Of a stretch of 64,000 nt of DNA, positions 31,739-45,419 are shown piece after piece (within the stretch, counting starts at the first letter, position 1; each line of letters starts with the position of its first letter). Below the pieces are notes generated by a model. That model searched no databases. It saw only the letters and a list, made by a program, of their open reading frames with translations, and was not told where the DNA came from. The stretch lies in assembly GCA_028023455.1 (NCBI GenBank), contig JAQFVV010012395.1:6266001-6330000 (forward strand), given 5' to 3'. This stretch comes from Epiperipatus broadwayi. Lineage: Eukaryota > Onychophora > Udeonychophora > Euonychophora > Peripatidae. Made by a program: the position numbers and the translations under genes.

Positions 31739-34700
31739 TACATATCACTTTTGTGATAGAAATAATGGACTTATGCATAGTTTCATGAAACATTTAAGTT
31801 GCAATGATTAAATCAGTATTATAGGTTTTTGTGAGTGTCTGATTAATATCAATTACTTTCTATTTGATTTCAAACAAAATATAGGTATGTGTAATCATCT
31901 GGCAGATAAAAGTGGTATATCTTAATCAAATGGAGTCACATCATTTGTAATTACTCACAAAACCTAAAATACTGACTTACCATTATATTTTCATAGAGTG
32001 ATAATCTTACTTCCTAAAGATTTTTTTAGTCATTGGTAATACTCTGATAATATTTTAAATACTCATAATTAAAAAATTTGTAGATTTTTTTCTCCAATTA
32101 GTGGAGCAGAAGTTCTAAAGTATTTTGATGCTTTCAAAATTAAGCTTTTAATGTGACTTGGGGTTTATTTTGCTGACAATTAAATTTAGAATTAAAAAAG
32201 TGAATTGTTAAGTATTTAATGTGGAGGAATCAATTAAAAACAGAAGCATAGAAAAAAGAAGAAAAGATCAGAGACTTTGAAATAAGAATCTGTAGGACTA
32301 ATAGATAAAGTTAGCACTGTAAATTTGTTAAAATAACTTATATTTTTTAATGCAATAGAAGAGTAATGTAATATTTGTACATATCTGGCTAAAGGGACTA
32401 TAAACACTTATTAGTAAAAGTTATAAAATGACAAGAAGAAAGATAAGAAAAAGTATGAGTGTTTGAAGATTATATCAAGAAAAAAAGAACTTGAACATGG
32501 AACTGATGATATATAAAATCTGCCTATAAATAATTAAGAATGTTGATAATATACCAAATATATTCCATATAAAAGCTTTTTAGTCTTATATATATATAAA
32601 TTCACAAATAAAATAGATTTTCCTAAAATTTCCAGGTTTTGGTCTTAAATATGTTTTTGTGGGTGGAGACACTCATATTTCCTGAAATTAATGAATTTGG
32701 ATATTTAGGAGTGATTTAAGAATTGATGACCCAAGTTATGAATTTGCAGCCAAATGTTTTGGCGAGTAACTTCTTTCATGGTTTCATTTTTAACATCAAA
32801 TATGGTGCTGGATATACAAATATTGTCCTGAAGTTTTGATCATAAAACATTTTTATTTTATCAATGATATAATGATTCATGGAATTGGATCTAATCCCTA
32901 TGATAGATAGGTGATCAAATCTAATGCACACATTAAATTTTTCATAAACAAATATATGTTCTCTACTTGGAAAAGAATTTTATTATAGAACATATCATTA
33001 TCTTCTATATATGTGTATTGATGATCTTATAAACCCATCTCCTGCATGTAATTGTAGAAACATGAGCCAAAAGTCAAAAACCACACTATGTAGTTATGGG
33101 TATTATGGTCTGAAATGCTACTAAAAGGTGTCTTAACTTAGTTGAAGCACAGCCTGTCAGACTTATTTTCATCAGTTATAATTAGGTTCGTATCAATTAA
33201 GAGAATAGTAAGTGGTACAATTAAAAAAGTGATCCTGGTATTTAAGCCAATCATAGCTTCATATTATGTACAAGCCATTAAAACAATTATGGACTATTTT
33301 CCATAATAATTTCTGTTCCAGCAATATCTGCCTCATCTGGACAAATTGTATGGCGGCAATATATCACCTGCATCTAAAACCAGATAGGATTGCAGGAGAT
33401 ATCAAAAAGTAGGAATATTATTATTCACTCATCTTAAAATCTCTTTCATTTTTAGTCTCCCATACTATTGTGCTGATTCATTAGGCATTGAGGGTTTTTT
33501 AAATTTTATCAGAATTTACTCCCACTGATTTTCTTGCATTCATTATAAGATTTGGGAGTTGACAATCTATTATTAAGGAAAAATCAATCTTAAAGAACAG
33601 TAAGATTTTTCAATATACAGTAGTTTACAGTTATTTGAATAAAATAAGCATTCTACTATAAAAAAAAAAAATTAAACAATGGAAAGATTTATTATCCAGG
33701 GATTCAAAAGAAATTTGGGCACCAGCAATGATAGAGCAATGTCACCATCTATGAATATTGAATTCCATAATCTGTTACTGTACCTCTGATCAATAATTTA
33801 AAGTTAATGGGAATGGGCACATAGTAAAAGGACCAATCATGAACCAAGCAATTTTAAATTCATTATATATTTTATTAAAATGAAAATACTGTATATATAT
33901 TTTTTAACAATAAACTCATAAATCTGTACATAGACCATAAATTTTTTCCAAGAAATTCGCAAAACAAAGTTTAAAAAGCATTGTTTTGAAGAATGTGGGA
34001 GAGAAGAAATGACCCCCCCCCCCCTATTTTAAACTATATAGGCCGTAAAAGAATACAGTAATTAAGATGATATTATAAACTAATCCTCATGTGTGTATTT
34101 AATAGAAGTAAATTTAAAACGTTCTTAAAAAAGTATTTAATGAATTCAAAAGAACGAAATAATTTTTAACCGTGTCCTCCCTTAGAAGTAACGTGATTTT
34201 GATTTTTTCTTCATTCTCTTTGAAAATAGACGAGTCCATTTTGCGAAACGGTTCTGTTTTTGTTATTTTAAATCAATATATAGTTTTAATTAGTTATTTA
34301 AATTAGTTGTCTTTGAATATTTTAATTAAAAGTTATTTTGAGACTTGTATTATTTTTTGACGTAAGTCATTTTCACTACTTTCATTATTCCTATTTCTTT
34401 GGATTGTTTTAAATGTCATTTTTTTAAAAAAATTAAGTAATTACAATTTTTAAAAAATGTTTTAATTAACTAGTTAGTTCTTTTACTTTCATAAGATTTG
34501 AATAATTAATTAATTATATTCAATCGGGATAAGACGGAAAAAATTCCGAAATAAAACCAGATAAATAATACGAAAGCTATGTCTACACATAAACATGTTT
34601 TTTATATATATTTACATAAACATGTTGTATACACCCAGTGGCCCAGACAAAATTTTCGGAGGTTTGAATAAGCAAATAAACACCATTTTTGTGAAAGCAG

Positions 34701-36745
34701 TGGTTGATATATTATAAAATCCAATAGCAAAATTGTTTGCATAACAGACTAAAAGATTTCGCATGGAAGCTAATAATTATTTCAGGTGCTAAACCATAGA
34801 CAACTCAACTAACTATCCAAAATTGGTAAATAATTAAATATCTACTTATTGTAACTGAAAAGTAGTGTTAATTAATGTATTTTGAAATAATAAATAACTC
34901 GCAAAATGTAGTTAGAAATAGAATATAGGCCAATTAGGAAAAGTAAATTAATTGAACCGTTTACTAAAAAATAATGTACACGCAGAAAATAAGAAACATA
35001 GATTAAAAAACAAAGAATAAGTTAATTAGGCAAGAAAAAATGTAAATTTAACAGACTATACTAGAATAAACAGCAAATATAAAACAACAACAAGATAAGT
35101 CAGATAGTCTACTAAATCAATGACTAAAGCTGTTACAAAGATCTAAGAATGAAATAAAAAAAGAATTAAGTTTTTGTTCAGGAGAAGAAGGGTTTCAATA
35201 CAGAAACACCACTAAGATATTAAAGTAGCCCTAGTGATAAGACAGATCATTCGTAATCTTTGCTATTTTTTGAAACCAATTTTTGTAAATATATAAGTAC
35301 AAAGACATTGGAAAGCTTGTTAATTAAAAGTTTTTGTGCTAATTAGTGAAACATTGGCATATATTTATAAATGACTAGGTTCAATCCACATTATAGAAAT
35401 ATGATTGCAATTTATAATATTCCAATATAGATATAACAAAAATTAAATGAAATCTGTGGCAATCTGTGTATAGATGAGTACCAATATGCTAACAAAAAAA
35501 AAGTATATTTACATAAAACCTGGAAACTTTTTCAGGCTGCAAACAATCTTATAATTTTTTTTGTTCCCATAACTGGTCCATAACTAATCAAACTAACCAT
35601 TGTATATTGGTTGGAAATGGATATCTAGCTATTATTGAAATTATTTGAGTTGGTGGTGATGCTTTGAAGACAAAACAGATTAAATATGATTTTAATATGA
35701 TGCAGTTTTTGATGTTGGGAGAGGGAGACTCATATTTGGATACATATTGAGTGCATGCTTTTTCTTTTATGCTTTTATATTTTAATATAATATAGTCTTC
35801 TTCAGCCCATTGCTTACCTTTCCCTTAAAATCACTTTTCAGTTTTTCAGAAGATTATTATTAGCTCTTTTTAAAATTGGATGAGATTTTGTTATTCACAT
35901 CTTGTAATTTTACAAAAAGAAAACTCGGTTCTCCATTGCTTATAAATAATTGTGCTACTCTAAATAATAGGTAATAAACAATAGTCAAGTGTGTTCTGTT
36001 TAACTATCTTTGCTTGCCAGGTCATCCTCTAACTCCCATTGGTGGAAGAGGCACATGCTGCTTTTTATAGTCACACTGAATTTGTGATGATTTTTCTGAT
36101 TCTTAATTTTCTTATTCTGATCATGTCCTGACTATTGCACTGAAGTTACAACAAATGGAGCAGAATGCAGGTAAGGAGAGTAAGATAGTATAGCTATTAA
36201 CTAGAACTTCTTTAGATAACTATAATGGCAAGATAATCATGAAGTTATATGCCATATATTTAAAATTAATTGAAAATTTGATACTCATGAGGTCATGTGA
36301 CATTCAAGCATTGAAAAAGAAAAAATTGAGCATCAATCTGGGGATCTTTAGCTTTTGAGTCAATAACTCTTGCACTAAACCAAACAAAGCAACACCAGGT
36401 GATGGTGGAGAAATATATGACAAATATATATGGAGTAATTTTTGATAAATATATAATATTTCATTTAATGTGTTGTAGTATCTGTTGCCTAGTTATTCCT
36501 TTTCTATGTTGAATTCAAGTACATATATGTATATTAAGTTCTTTGCCAATAAGATACTAAAATTAAATAAACTTGTTTATCAATAGTAGTTTATCACTGA
36601 CCTTATTTTAAATAAAATTGGATAAGAAGGGGGGGGGTTGAAGGTTTTGTTTACATTTCTATATTGGGTACTAGTCTTATAGTTAAAGATGCCACTCTAT
36701 GGCGCCGTTTTCGCGCTAAAACACATAAAAATGCCGTTTCCACGG
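31739..36745. other. AT-rich intronic DNA
   Basis: No gene or named element recognised. Contains poly-C at 34013-34024 and poly-G at 36629-36637, plus TA-rich runs. Confidence 0.45.
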
Positions 36746-36819
36746 CCGACACGTTCGAACCTGCATTTTCTATAATACAATTTTTTTGTTGTGCTACAGA
36801 TTGCTAAGCCACATGTCGG
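36746..36819 (-). tRNA. tRNA-like sequence, probably SINE head or pseudogene
   Basis: Minus strand, 74 nt: 7-bp acceptor stem CCGACAT/GTGTCGG (one G-U), D-arm GGCTTAGCAATCTGTAGC, an anticodon-like hairpin ACAA-(A-rich)-TTGT, and T-loop GGTTCGAAC. The T stem does not pair properly, and the anticodon loop is an A run, so a working tRNA is unlikely. The surrounding 36690-36960 is CpG-richer than the rest of the intron (GGCGCCGTTTTCGCGC), suggesting a recent insertion. Confidence 0.45.
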
Positions 36820-37441
36820 AGTACAGCATGTATGTTGCATCGCAGCAAATACATTTTCCAAATTCGCACAGTTTATAAAATGGTTACGGCTTGGTGAGAG
36901 GGTGTGTTTTTTTGAATTGGATGGAAATGTTGTTTTCATTGGATTTTTTTTTATTTTAAACTATTGAAATGTTCAGATTTTGTAAAGTAATAATTATCAG
37001 ACTTTTTATACCGTACTGTATTGAAGTTTTAATTGGGAAAATGTTGACAGAATATGTGTAAAGTGAGTTGGAATTAGGTAACATGTCAAGTAATGTACTG
37101 TGCGTAACATTCTACGAGACAAACAAGATTCTACCATGTGTATATTTTTGAAGTAAAAAAGAGCGGTAACACAAAAATATCCAGTAAGAAAAGTACAATT
37201 ATGCACGGTTTTTTTGTAAATTTCATAAAAAGCATATATTATAAACATGATTAATAAGTAAAGACATTTTTGTTGTTGTTTAAAAAAGTTTTACTTTCTT
37301 TCTTTTTTCCAACTACGGTTATACTTCGTTGAATATAGTTTACATTTATTGTTATCATTTATTTTCTAGATGTTACTAAAAAAAAATATTTACAAAAATA
37401 CGATTTTGATATTTTTTATTTTAGCATTACAAACAACAGAA

Positions 37442-37550
37442 CACTAAACATAAACCTAACTCTAAAACTAACCCTAAATCTAACCCTAAACCTAACCCTA
37501 AATCTAACCCTAAACCTAACCCTAAAACTAACCCTAAACCTAACCGTAAC
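37442..37550 (+). repeat. Interstitial telomere-like array
   Basis: About nine units alternating CCCTAA with ACCTAA or ATCTAA, so the higher-order unit is 12 bp (CTAACCCTAAAC and variants). Relates to the metazoan TTAGGG repeat on the other strand. Confidence 0.85.
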
Positions 37551-40329
37551 AACTTTTACTTTTTGTTGTCATTCTATTTGAAATAAAAAAATAGCGGTAA
37601 TATCTGTTTGTCTGTAAAAAAAAAAAAAATTTAAAACAAAGACTAAAAAAGTAGAAAGCCGTAACCCCAGTAAAAAAATCTCCGATAGAAAATTGATTTT
37701 TCTAATAAAGCAAACTAAAAAACATGAATCAAATTGTAATTTGTTTATTTTATTTTACATTTATTATTATCATTTAATTTGTATATGTTAATAAAAAATA
37801 ATATTTAAAATTAAATAATATTTAAAAAAGACGATTTTCTTTTTTTATTTTCGCATTACAAAAAACACATCAAAATGATTATAATTAACGGCCCGGGATG
37901 ATCATATTTTATAGTTTTAGTGTAAAAACAGCACTATCAAATGATGTCTTTATCTGTAAGACAAGCACCCTATATTGTAAATGGAAATTGAAGCTGCTTC
38001 TTATATTTAATATTTTTCATTCTCAGTATTAGGTCAGGATCTCAATTCTTAAATATGTCTATAAGAAAGACAAATGAATCTCTTTGGTGTACTAAATTTA
38101 AATTTAAAAAAAACTTGGAATCCTCTGGAAGTTAAATTCATTATGAAATTTATTTAATAATTATATTTCTCAAGTCTGTCAAAATTAACAGCAAAATATG
38201 GCTCAGAATCTTATAGATATATGACATCAAAGTTTGCCATTGAAGTTTTTTTTATATAGTTAGTGCATTAATACTCATTTGACCAATCTGTATTATTCTG
38301 ATAGTTTGACATCCAACTAAAATTGGGATGTGGTGGTTAGCACCTTATTCTTCCATGTCTATGATCTACATTTCTAGTTGAGAGGAAAGCTGGAGTTTTG
38401 TCAATAGTAGAAATAATCCAAGTAACGTCAGGATTTTTCAAAAAACAATTGTATATTTTTTGTTTGCCCCAGAGTGGGTACTACTGATATTAGCTACATG
38501 TTTACCATGTTAATATAATAATAGACCAGATATTACCTATTATATAATATTAGAATCAGTTACCAAATTTAAGCTGTTATAAAATAAATGACATCTTTTT
38601 ATTCCAAAATCTATCAAGATACATATATGAAAGTTAATAAAGTCTACAATTTGCAGTCAAGTAGAAGTATTAACAGGTAAACACTCAAGAATGGGTGTTT
38701 TATTTGTTATTAAAACAGGCAAAAAACTCACTATATGTATTGATCATGTGATGTTTTATTTGTTGTTTTAAAGGCGGGGGGGGGGTTGAACAATGAATGA
38801 ATAGGCAGTAGTTTTATTGATCTTAAATGTAAACTACAAAAATTAAGAAATTTCGTGTAATAAATAATACCATTATTATCTAGAATTCGTAATTGAGATT
38901 TTTTAAAAGTTTTAAATGTAAAGGAAAAAGTATAATATTTAAAAAAAATGGTTTTGATATAAAAAACCTCTTTTTTTTTCCTTGTTTTAAGTTGACTAAA
39001 ATTGAAATAAGTTGTTTAGAAATTTGGAAAATCCTATTAGCCAACAAATGTGAAATTGACAAAAAGCTTGTTTATTGATAAACAAAAAATATGTACATAA
39101 TTAATACTACGCATTTTGTTAATTTGAAAAGATTTGTAAATCAGAAAACAATGTTATAAAACAATGGTTTTAATGTTTATTTGCATCATAAGTTAAGAAA
39201 GTATTTACAGGCAAGTTTTCAAACTTGGGGAGATTTAACATTTCATCAAGTTTTAGTGACAAGAAAAATTATAATCCTCACAGTTTTAAAACAGTCGCTG
39301 TGAAGCAAGAAGATATTGGGAATCCACATTGAAGCTGAAGTTCTATTGTTATCATAGCAGTATAGAAAAGCCAATTCTGATGAAATGTAGCCTTGTCAAA
39401 TATCTAAGATGTTGTCTCTAGTTATTGAACTTGCCTATCTATCTTATAATATAACCAATTGATTATAAAAGATCTGCCAAATTTTTACTTGTAATAATGC
39501 AAATATTTAACTGTCAAAAGAGCAATCTCTGAGCAAGAAAAAAAATCATTGTAAAGACTATTCATCTGAGTAGTCTATTGTTTGCATGCAGGTGGAGTGT
39601 TCAAACTATGAGAATGTTTATATTTATTTTTTTAATCCAGTTTATAATTTTTATTATTAATAATAATTGTAAATGGTTTTTATTATTATTATTATCATCA
39701 TCATCATTATTGTTATTATTTATTCTATGATGTATTTCAATGTTTAGTATTTAATACAGTATATTCTATTAACATTTAAATTATATTCTTTTATTTCTCT
39801 TCTTGTGTTATGATCCTTGTATTTACATGATCACTATTTCTTATGCTAGCACATAACTGTTATTTAATAGGATTAAGAATCAAATTCCAAGAAGGGGAAA
39901 AAATTGACTTGCATTAAAACATAATTTGTTGTCAATATTGACTGTGCTTTTTATAAAATAAAAAGGATTCACCTATATTTTGGGTTTATTCATGGTCTTT
40001 ATCTTAGAATTATTATTTAAAATTGCTATGAACATTAAGTTTATTAATTATTTGATTTATGAAATGCTCATTTTGTACTGTGTTCAAAATCCATTTTCAT
40101 TAAAGTTTTTATTTTAATAATTTTTAAAGTTTTTATATATTTTTTCTTTATTTTATACATATTTGAGTTATACAAATGTAGGCGATGTAATGTAATGATT
40201 AGATAATACTTGAAAATTCAGATGGTATCATATATAATGGTAGTATTATTGGGAAATAATCATTTGAATTGGATAAATATTATTACATATTTAATTTGCT
40301 TATACATTCAGTATATTGATTGTTACTTA
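37551..40329. other. AT-rich intronic DNA
   Basis: Nothing coding. Poly-G at 38776-38785, short pieces resembling the family B tail at 38712-38760 and 39828-39870 (CATGATCACTATTTCTTATG..), and an ATT/ATC trinucleotide run at 39675-39722. Confidence 0.45.
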
Positions 40330-40520
40330 TATATGTAAGTAGAGGGTTTGAACTTAAGGTTTTTCATCTATATTCATTCTCCACTCCATTTCAAGAAACT
40401 GATACATTATGACACAATGCAAAAAAGATAAATAATCCTCAATATATGTATTTCGTGCAGAATCAGTACTCATCAGTTGGTCCAATCATAATTTACTAGT
40501 GTTTGGCTTATATTAAGATA
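40330..40520 (-). mobile_element. Family A element, single copy
   Basis: Minus-strand relative of the arms of 25136-26040, ending in a hammerhead. Arm landmarks in + sense: GTAAGTAGAGGGTTTGAAC, then AAAAAAGATAAATAATCCTC before the ribozyme. Confidence 0.65.
40430..40495 (-). ncRNA. Hammerhead ribozyme, family A, intact core, weak stem II
   Basis: Minus strand: GGACCAA, core CTGATGA, stem II GTACTGATTCTGCAC with two mismatches against the family's GTGCTG..AGCAC, GAAA, TACATATA, then TTGAGGATT. CCAA pairs only partly with TTGAGG. The core is intact, but the stems are weakened, so activity is doubtful. Confidence 0.65.
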
Positions 40521-42338
40521 TAACTTATAATCTAATATATGACATTCATATGTTGTTAACAATAGTAAATTGAAGTTATCATTATCTTCACATTGCCCAA
40601 AGATTGACTGGTAGAGAGATACTATAATTTAATTTTTTTGAGATGTATAATTGGAGGGTGGTGTATTTTTCATTTAGAGATATAAAACTATAATTAAGAG
40701 TATCTAACAAACATATAAACAATCATTATTTATCCAGGCTATACATTTTAATTGCTTTGTCAGAGTATCTTATTGAATTGTTTGGGGAAAAAAATCATAT
40801 ACATCTCAAATTTCAATTCCAGTCTCCCTTTTGGTTATAGAAGAATTTATTTATGTAGTTATTTATCTATTTTTCTATCAAGTCATTTGTACTATAACGG
40901 GACGATCCTTTTCAGGACTCGAGGAAGTCGCATCTAACTATAGTCGGACTTTGAGTCTTCTTATAGAATGCAATGGATGATGTTATTTAAAATATAATGC
41001 AATTCACTCCTCTATTAATAACCTCGTTACTCTCGGAATTCGAGCTCAGAGTAGAAATTTGCAATCGACTCTCTTCATGCATTTCCACAAATATCCCATA
41101 GTAATAATAAATTTAATATAAGCTATATATAACTTCTTTATAAATATTAAATCACTAAGTTGATTTAACATATATATGCATGAGTATGTATAGTATAATT
41201 ATTGGTTTTATAAAACGACTAAATAAAATAAACAAACGAGACCTGTTTAATTTTGAAATCAAGTTTAACACATTTTAATCAGTAATAAAAAACAAAATAT
41301 TATCACATAAAAACATTAAAATTTAGAATTATAATCTGTGCTTATATACACTAATAAATTATTTAATATTCAAAAAAAAAAATAATAATGTAATCATTTA
41401 CATATATATATAATTTAAAATCATGCGTATAATAAATACACATGACACATTATAAATCTACCTATTGTGTCATTAAAATAATTCAGTGTGTGTTGTATGT
41501 TTATATACGATAACATCCATTCACACTAGATTAATAATAGAATGTATTCTGATATTAGTTATGTATGTTTAAAAATATATTATGTTAATTGTCATGTAAG
41601 ATTCAATTTGGAATATAATAAAACTTACTTCCAAATTGAAATAATTTAAAAACATTTACCTTAGTCAGCTGTCATTTCCATCAGAGTATATATCAAAATA
41701 TGAACATTTAAATTTTATTAAATAAATAAAAAACAATAAAGTGTTCATCTTATCAGTTCTCCACTTTAATATACAAAGTAATTTTCTAAGTAAATATAAT
41801 TATCCACAAAGGAAATAAAGTTTAAGAGTTCTTAAATTATGCAATGAAGTAATCCAAGACGAGAAAGAATACGGTTTTATATCCCTCCTTAGACAAAATA
41901 AAATGATGATGAATGTTGAAACATAAAGTTCATTGATCATCCTTCGAAGAGGCAATCCAGATATTCATTCTTTAAATATTTATGTAGTAAAATATTTAAC
42001 ATCTTCAATATAATACTCCAATATTAAAGCAGCTTTTTAAATGAGAATTACGATGATTATATTTTAGGCATTGATTAAGTAGGAATAAATTTACATGTTC
42101 AGGTTTAAAACATCAGTAGAAATCCCTGGCATAAATTATCTAGCCAAAGAACATCTTTATAAATTTTTGTCTTCTTAAATTTATATTTTGAAAGCTCATT
42201 TTGAAGAAGTTGATAACTTTTATAACCTTGTTAAATTCACTGATTATTTTTTTATAGTTCTTTATAATATTCAAAGGCAGTAAATTAATTACTTGAAGCA
42301 GGTTTTAAAATATTGAATCTTCTTTTTTTTAATTTTTC
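40521..42338. other. AT-rich intronic DNA
   Basis: A less AT-rich patch with CpGs lies at 40890-41080 (GGGACGATCC.., CTCGTTACTCTCGGAATTCG) and is unexplained. No gene recognised. Confidence 0.4.
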
Positions 42339-42369
42339 TTAAATGTGTTCTAAATTCGAACACATTTAA
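42339..42369. repeat. Short perfect hairpin
   Basis: TTAAATGTGTTC and GAACACATTTAA form a perfect 12-bp stem around a 7-base loop. Confidence 0.85.
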
Positions 42370-42957
42370 ATTTACAAATGTAGTTCTTGCCTTGATAACT
42401 AAATAGAAGATTATTGTTATAACAATATTAGTTAGTTTTTATACTCCATTAATTTCAGCAAGGATATCACATAATCATGCTCATGCTCTATTGTTTAAAA
42501 TATACAATTTGTAATGAACCCCAAACATTTATTTCCTTTGTTTCAACTGATAAAAATGCAATGTTGACTTAAGGCTTTGTCAAATGTCAAGTTTTATATT
42601 AACAAAAAAAATATACTATTAGTTAGAAACATTTTATTTATATGTGTGTATAAATAAACTAGAATTATTCATTTTTAGAATTATTCTTTTAATACTAACT
42701 AGTCTATATATATATAGCTGATACATGAAAAGCTTAAGATAGGTGTAAGTTATTTATATCTGTTGATTCGATATAGGCACAGTTAAATTCACAAAGAAAC
42801 ACAAATTGTTTTAGGTGAGGCTCATATGGTACTCTCACAGTACATTCCATTACATTTGACAATTTAAATAAAGTATAATTGTTATTTAGTCACCCATGAA
42901 TCATTACAATATATTTGTAAACATTGAAATAAATAATTGATAATTTTTTCAATGCAA

Positions 42958-43268
42958 TAATATAGGTAAAATCTACTGTGATGTAATCAGGCAACAACCA
43001 ATTAAAACTGGCAATTCAAGCTAAGGCCACGTGATCTAATAATAACAGTAGTATTAGTCTGACCCATGTTAAGCCAAATATGGAATCACATTATCTGAGT
43101 TGTAATTCTTATATCAATTAGAGTATTAAGCTAAAAGTACTTATACTTTTGATTTAGTGGAGCTTTTTCAAATGCTATTACTACATGAGATGCCATGATT
43201 TCAGCCTGCATCCTTGATTTTAATTGATTGTTACCTGATTACATCATAAAATTTTGTAGATTATTGTA
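42958..43268. repeat. Inverted repeat, arms about 85-95 bp
   Basis: GATGTAATCAGGCAACAACC (left, from about 42980) is mirrored by GGTTACCTGATTACATC-like sequence on the right (about 43230-43247). The arms have diverged and the spacer is about 140 bp. Unclassified non-autonomous element likely. Confidence 0.6.
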
Positions 43269-43269
43269 T

Positions 43270-45361
43270 GAAAAAAATCTTATTATATTTTAATGTTTAT
43301 ATCTATAAGTTCATGAAAATTCTCACTCTCTCTTTCTCTGCATAACTAGAAGGCACATTATGAATAGTCAATGAATCATATGATGGCGTGGTAATGTTTG
43401 ATAATCATTAGTAGCAGTTTCCATTCTTTTTCTGTCTTTTTAATAGTTTAGTACTTCAAATTTAAAGTTTAATTATTTAAACAGATGCATATATTATTAA
43501 AACGCACCCACTACAAGAACTAAATTATATATAAAAATCAGAAAAGGATAACTACATTGCCTAATATTTTAGATTTTGAAAACATGTAATGAGCCAAAAA
43601 TATATAACAATATAAACTAAGAACAAATAAGAAGGTAAAATTTTCTTGTGCAATGATTCATATTATAGAATTAGAAGTGATCAAAGTGAAATCAACTCTC
43701 AAAGAATTGACTGAAAATAATATGGAATAAAGATTATGAATCAAGATTCAATATTGATTGTTAAATGGGTGTTTAACTATTTCAGTGGAAAGTACTCTTA
43801 TCAACATTTTGAAATATTTAGAGATCAGGTATTTGAAATCTAATTACCAACTAAAAAAAAAAGAATAAAAAAAGTTATACTAGAAAACATTGTAAAAATG
43901 AAAAAAAAAAAGAACTAATTTTAAAATAATTTATACATGACACATATAGTAGAATGGAAAATGGAGAGATGCTGAGTTTGATTAGAGAAATCAAAAAACT
44001 GTATGGTTAGTCAATTAATGAACATTCGGATGAATGAATATTGTTTATGAAGGAAATGAAAGAGAGAATACCTGAATGCAGAAGACATAGAATAGAATAT
44101 TTGAATGAAATTGAGAAAAGATTTATGAAAGATTTTGGCGTCAAAGAAAATAATCCTGATTATTCTATTGGTTGATGAGAAAGAGAGATAAGGACTTTTG
44201 ACTTAATTCCATATATATATATATTAATTTGGTTGCAATCAAAGAATAATATTCATGAAGAATAAAAAAATAGTTTCAAAATAAAGACACAAATAGTGGC
44301 CATGCAGGTATATCTTATAAGTCTAAATTAACATTACATTAAACACTTAATTATTCTAATAGTAGGCAAATGTCATTTACTGAAAGATAATCTATGTAAA
44401 TATTTTATATCAAATAAGGGAATAAAGTCTTATTCTTTCCACCAGATGGATTCTTTAATGTTGAATAGTGCCCATATTCTTTTTTATAATTTAGAAATTA
44501 AGTTTAACATTCCCTCCTTAATGTGATTATTTCTATATTTAATGCATCTCTTGTGAATTTTACAAGTGAATTTGATGATTGGATGATTGCCTTTAAGTTA
44601 ATGATATTGAAAAAATACTAATCTCTTTAATTTTCCATTTTAACATTCCATTTTTTAAAAAGTTTGGACCAATGATAAGCAATTTTAGTTAAGTGTGTAC
44701 AGAAGTAACAGTGTTTTACATTAGTCATTTACTGAAAACTTTAAAGTCATATGATCTGACAGTCTTTAAAGTTATCTTAGAATTGGTGGAATATTATTTC
44801 AACAGAGAAAATATTACTTAGAAGTTTTCAGAAATCATATGTTACCCATGTAAACAAAATATAATGAAAAAAAAAAAAGACAGTTAATTCAAACATTTTA
44901 TTATAAATTACATATTGGAACAAGTGGATATATATATATCAAATAAAGTTTTTGAAAAGAAAAGAAGTGTTTTAATTATAGAATTATATGGCTATATGTA
45001 ATGTATATTTTGAAAAGAAAAAAAAGGATTGAGTCGTGATCAATGGATTTGTTACATATGGGGTCTGACTTTTGGCACTCTTTTAGAGGTGTAACTATTG
45101 TGAAGCAAACTAAGCAATGCAAACCCTCTAATTATTGATAAATGAGTTCCTGAGTATTAGAGGACCTTTATTATTGATCACTACATTAAAGGATAATGAT
45201 AAAAGTGTTAAAGTATGTGTTAGAAATGAGAAAAATGACATTTTTTGAAAATTTGCATATGGTCTAAGATTTTTAGATTTGCACACTACAATATTACTTA
45301 CGTAATCAATGTGCGTTTAATAAATTTATAATTACGCTCTATATATGTAAAACATCTATCC
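43270..45361. other. AT-rich intronic DNA
   Basis: Nothing identified. A short frame at about 44058-44174 (KERIPECRRHRIEYLNEIEK..) is readable but unlike any family I know. Confidence 0.4.
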
Positions 45362-45419
45362 TATATTTGTATTTATATATTGGATTATTTCCATCATCTA
45401 ATATAAATAATCTTCACAG

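Noticed and set aside
44058-44174. Short frame KERIPECRRHRIEYLNEIEK..
   Set aside because: Too short, bounded by stops, and not similar to any family I know; may be a chance frame.
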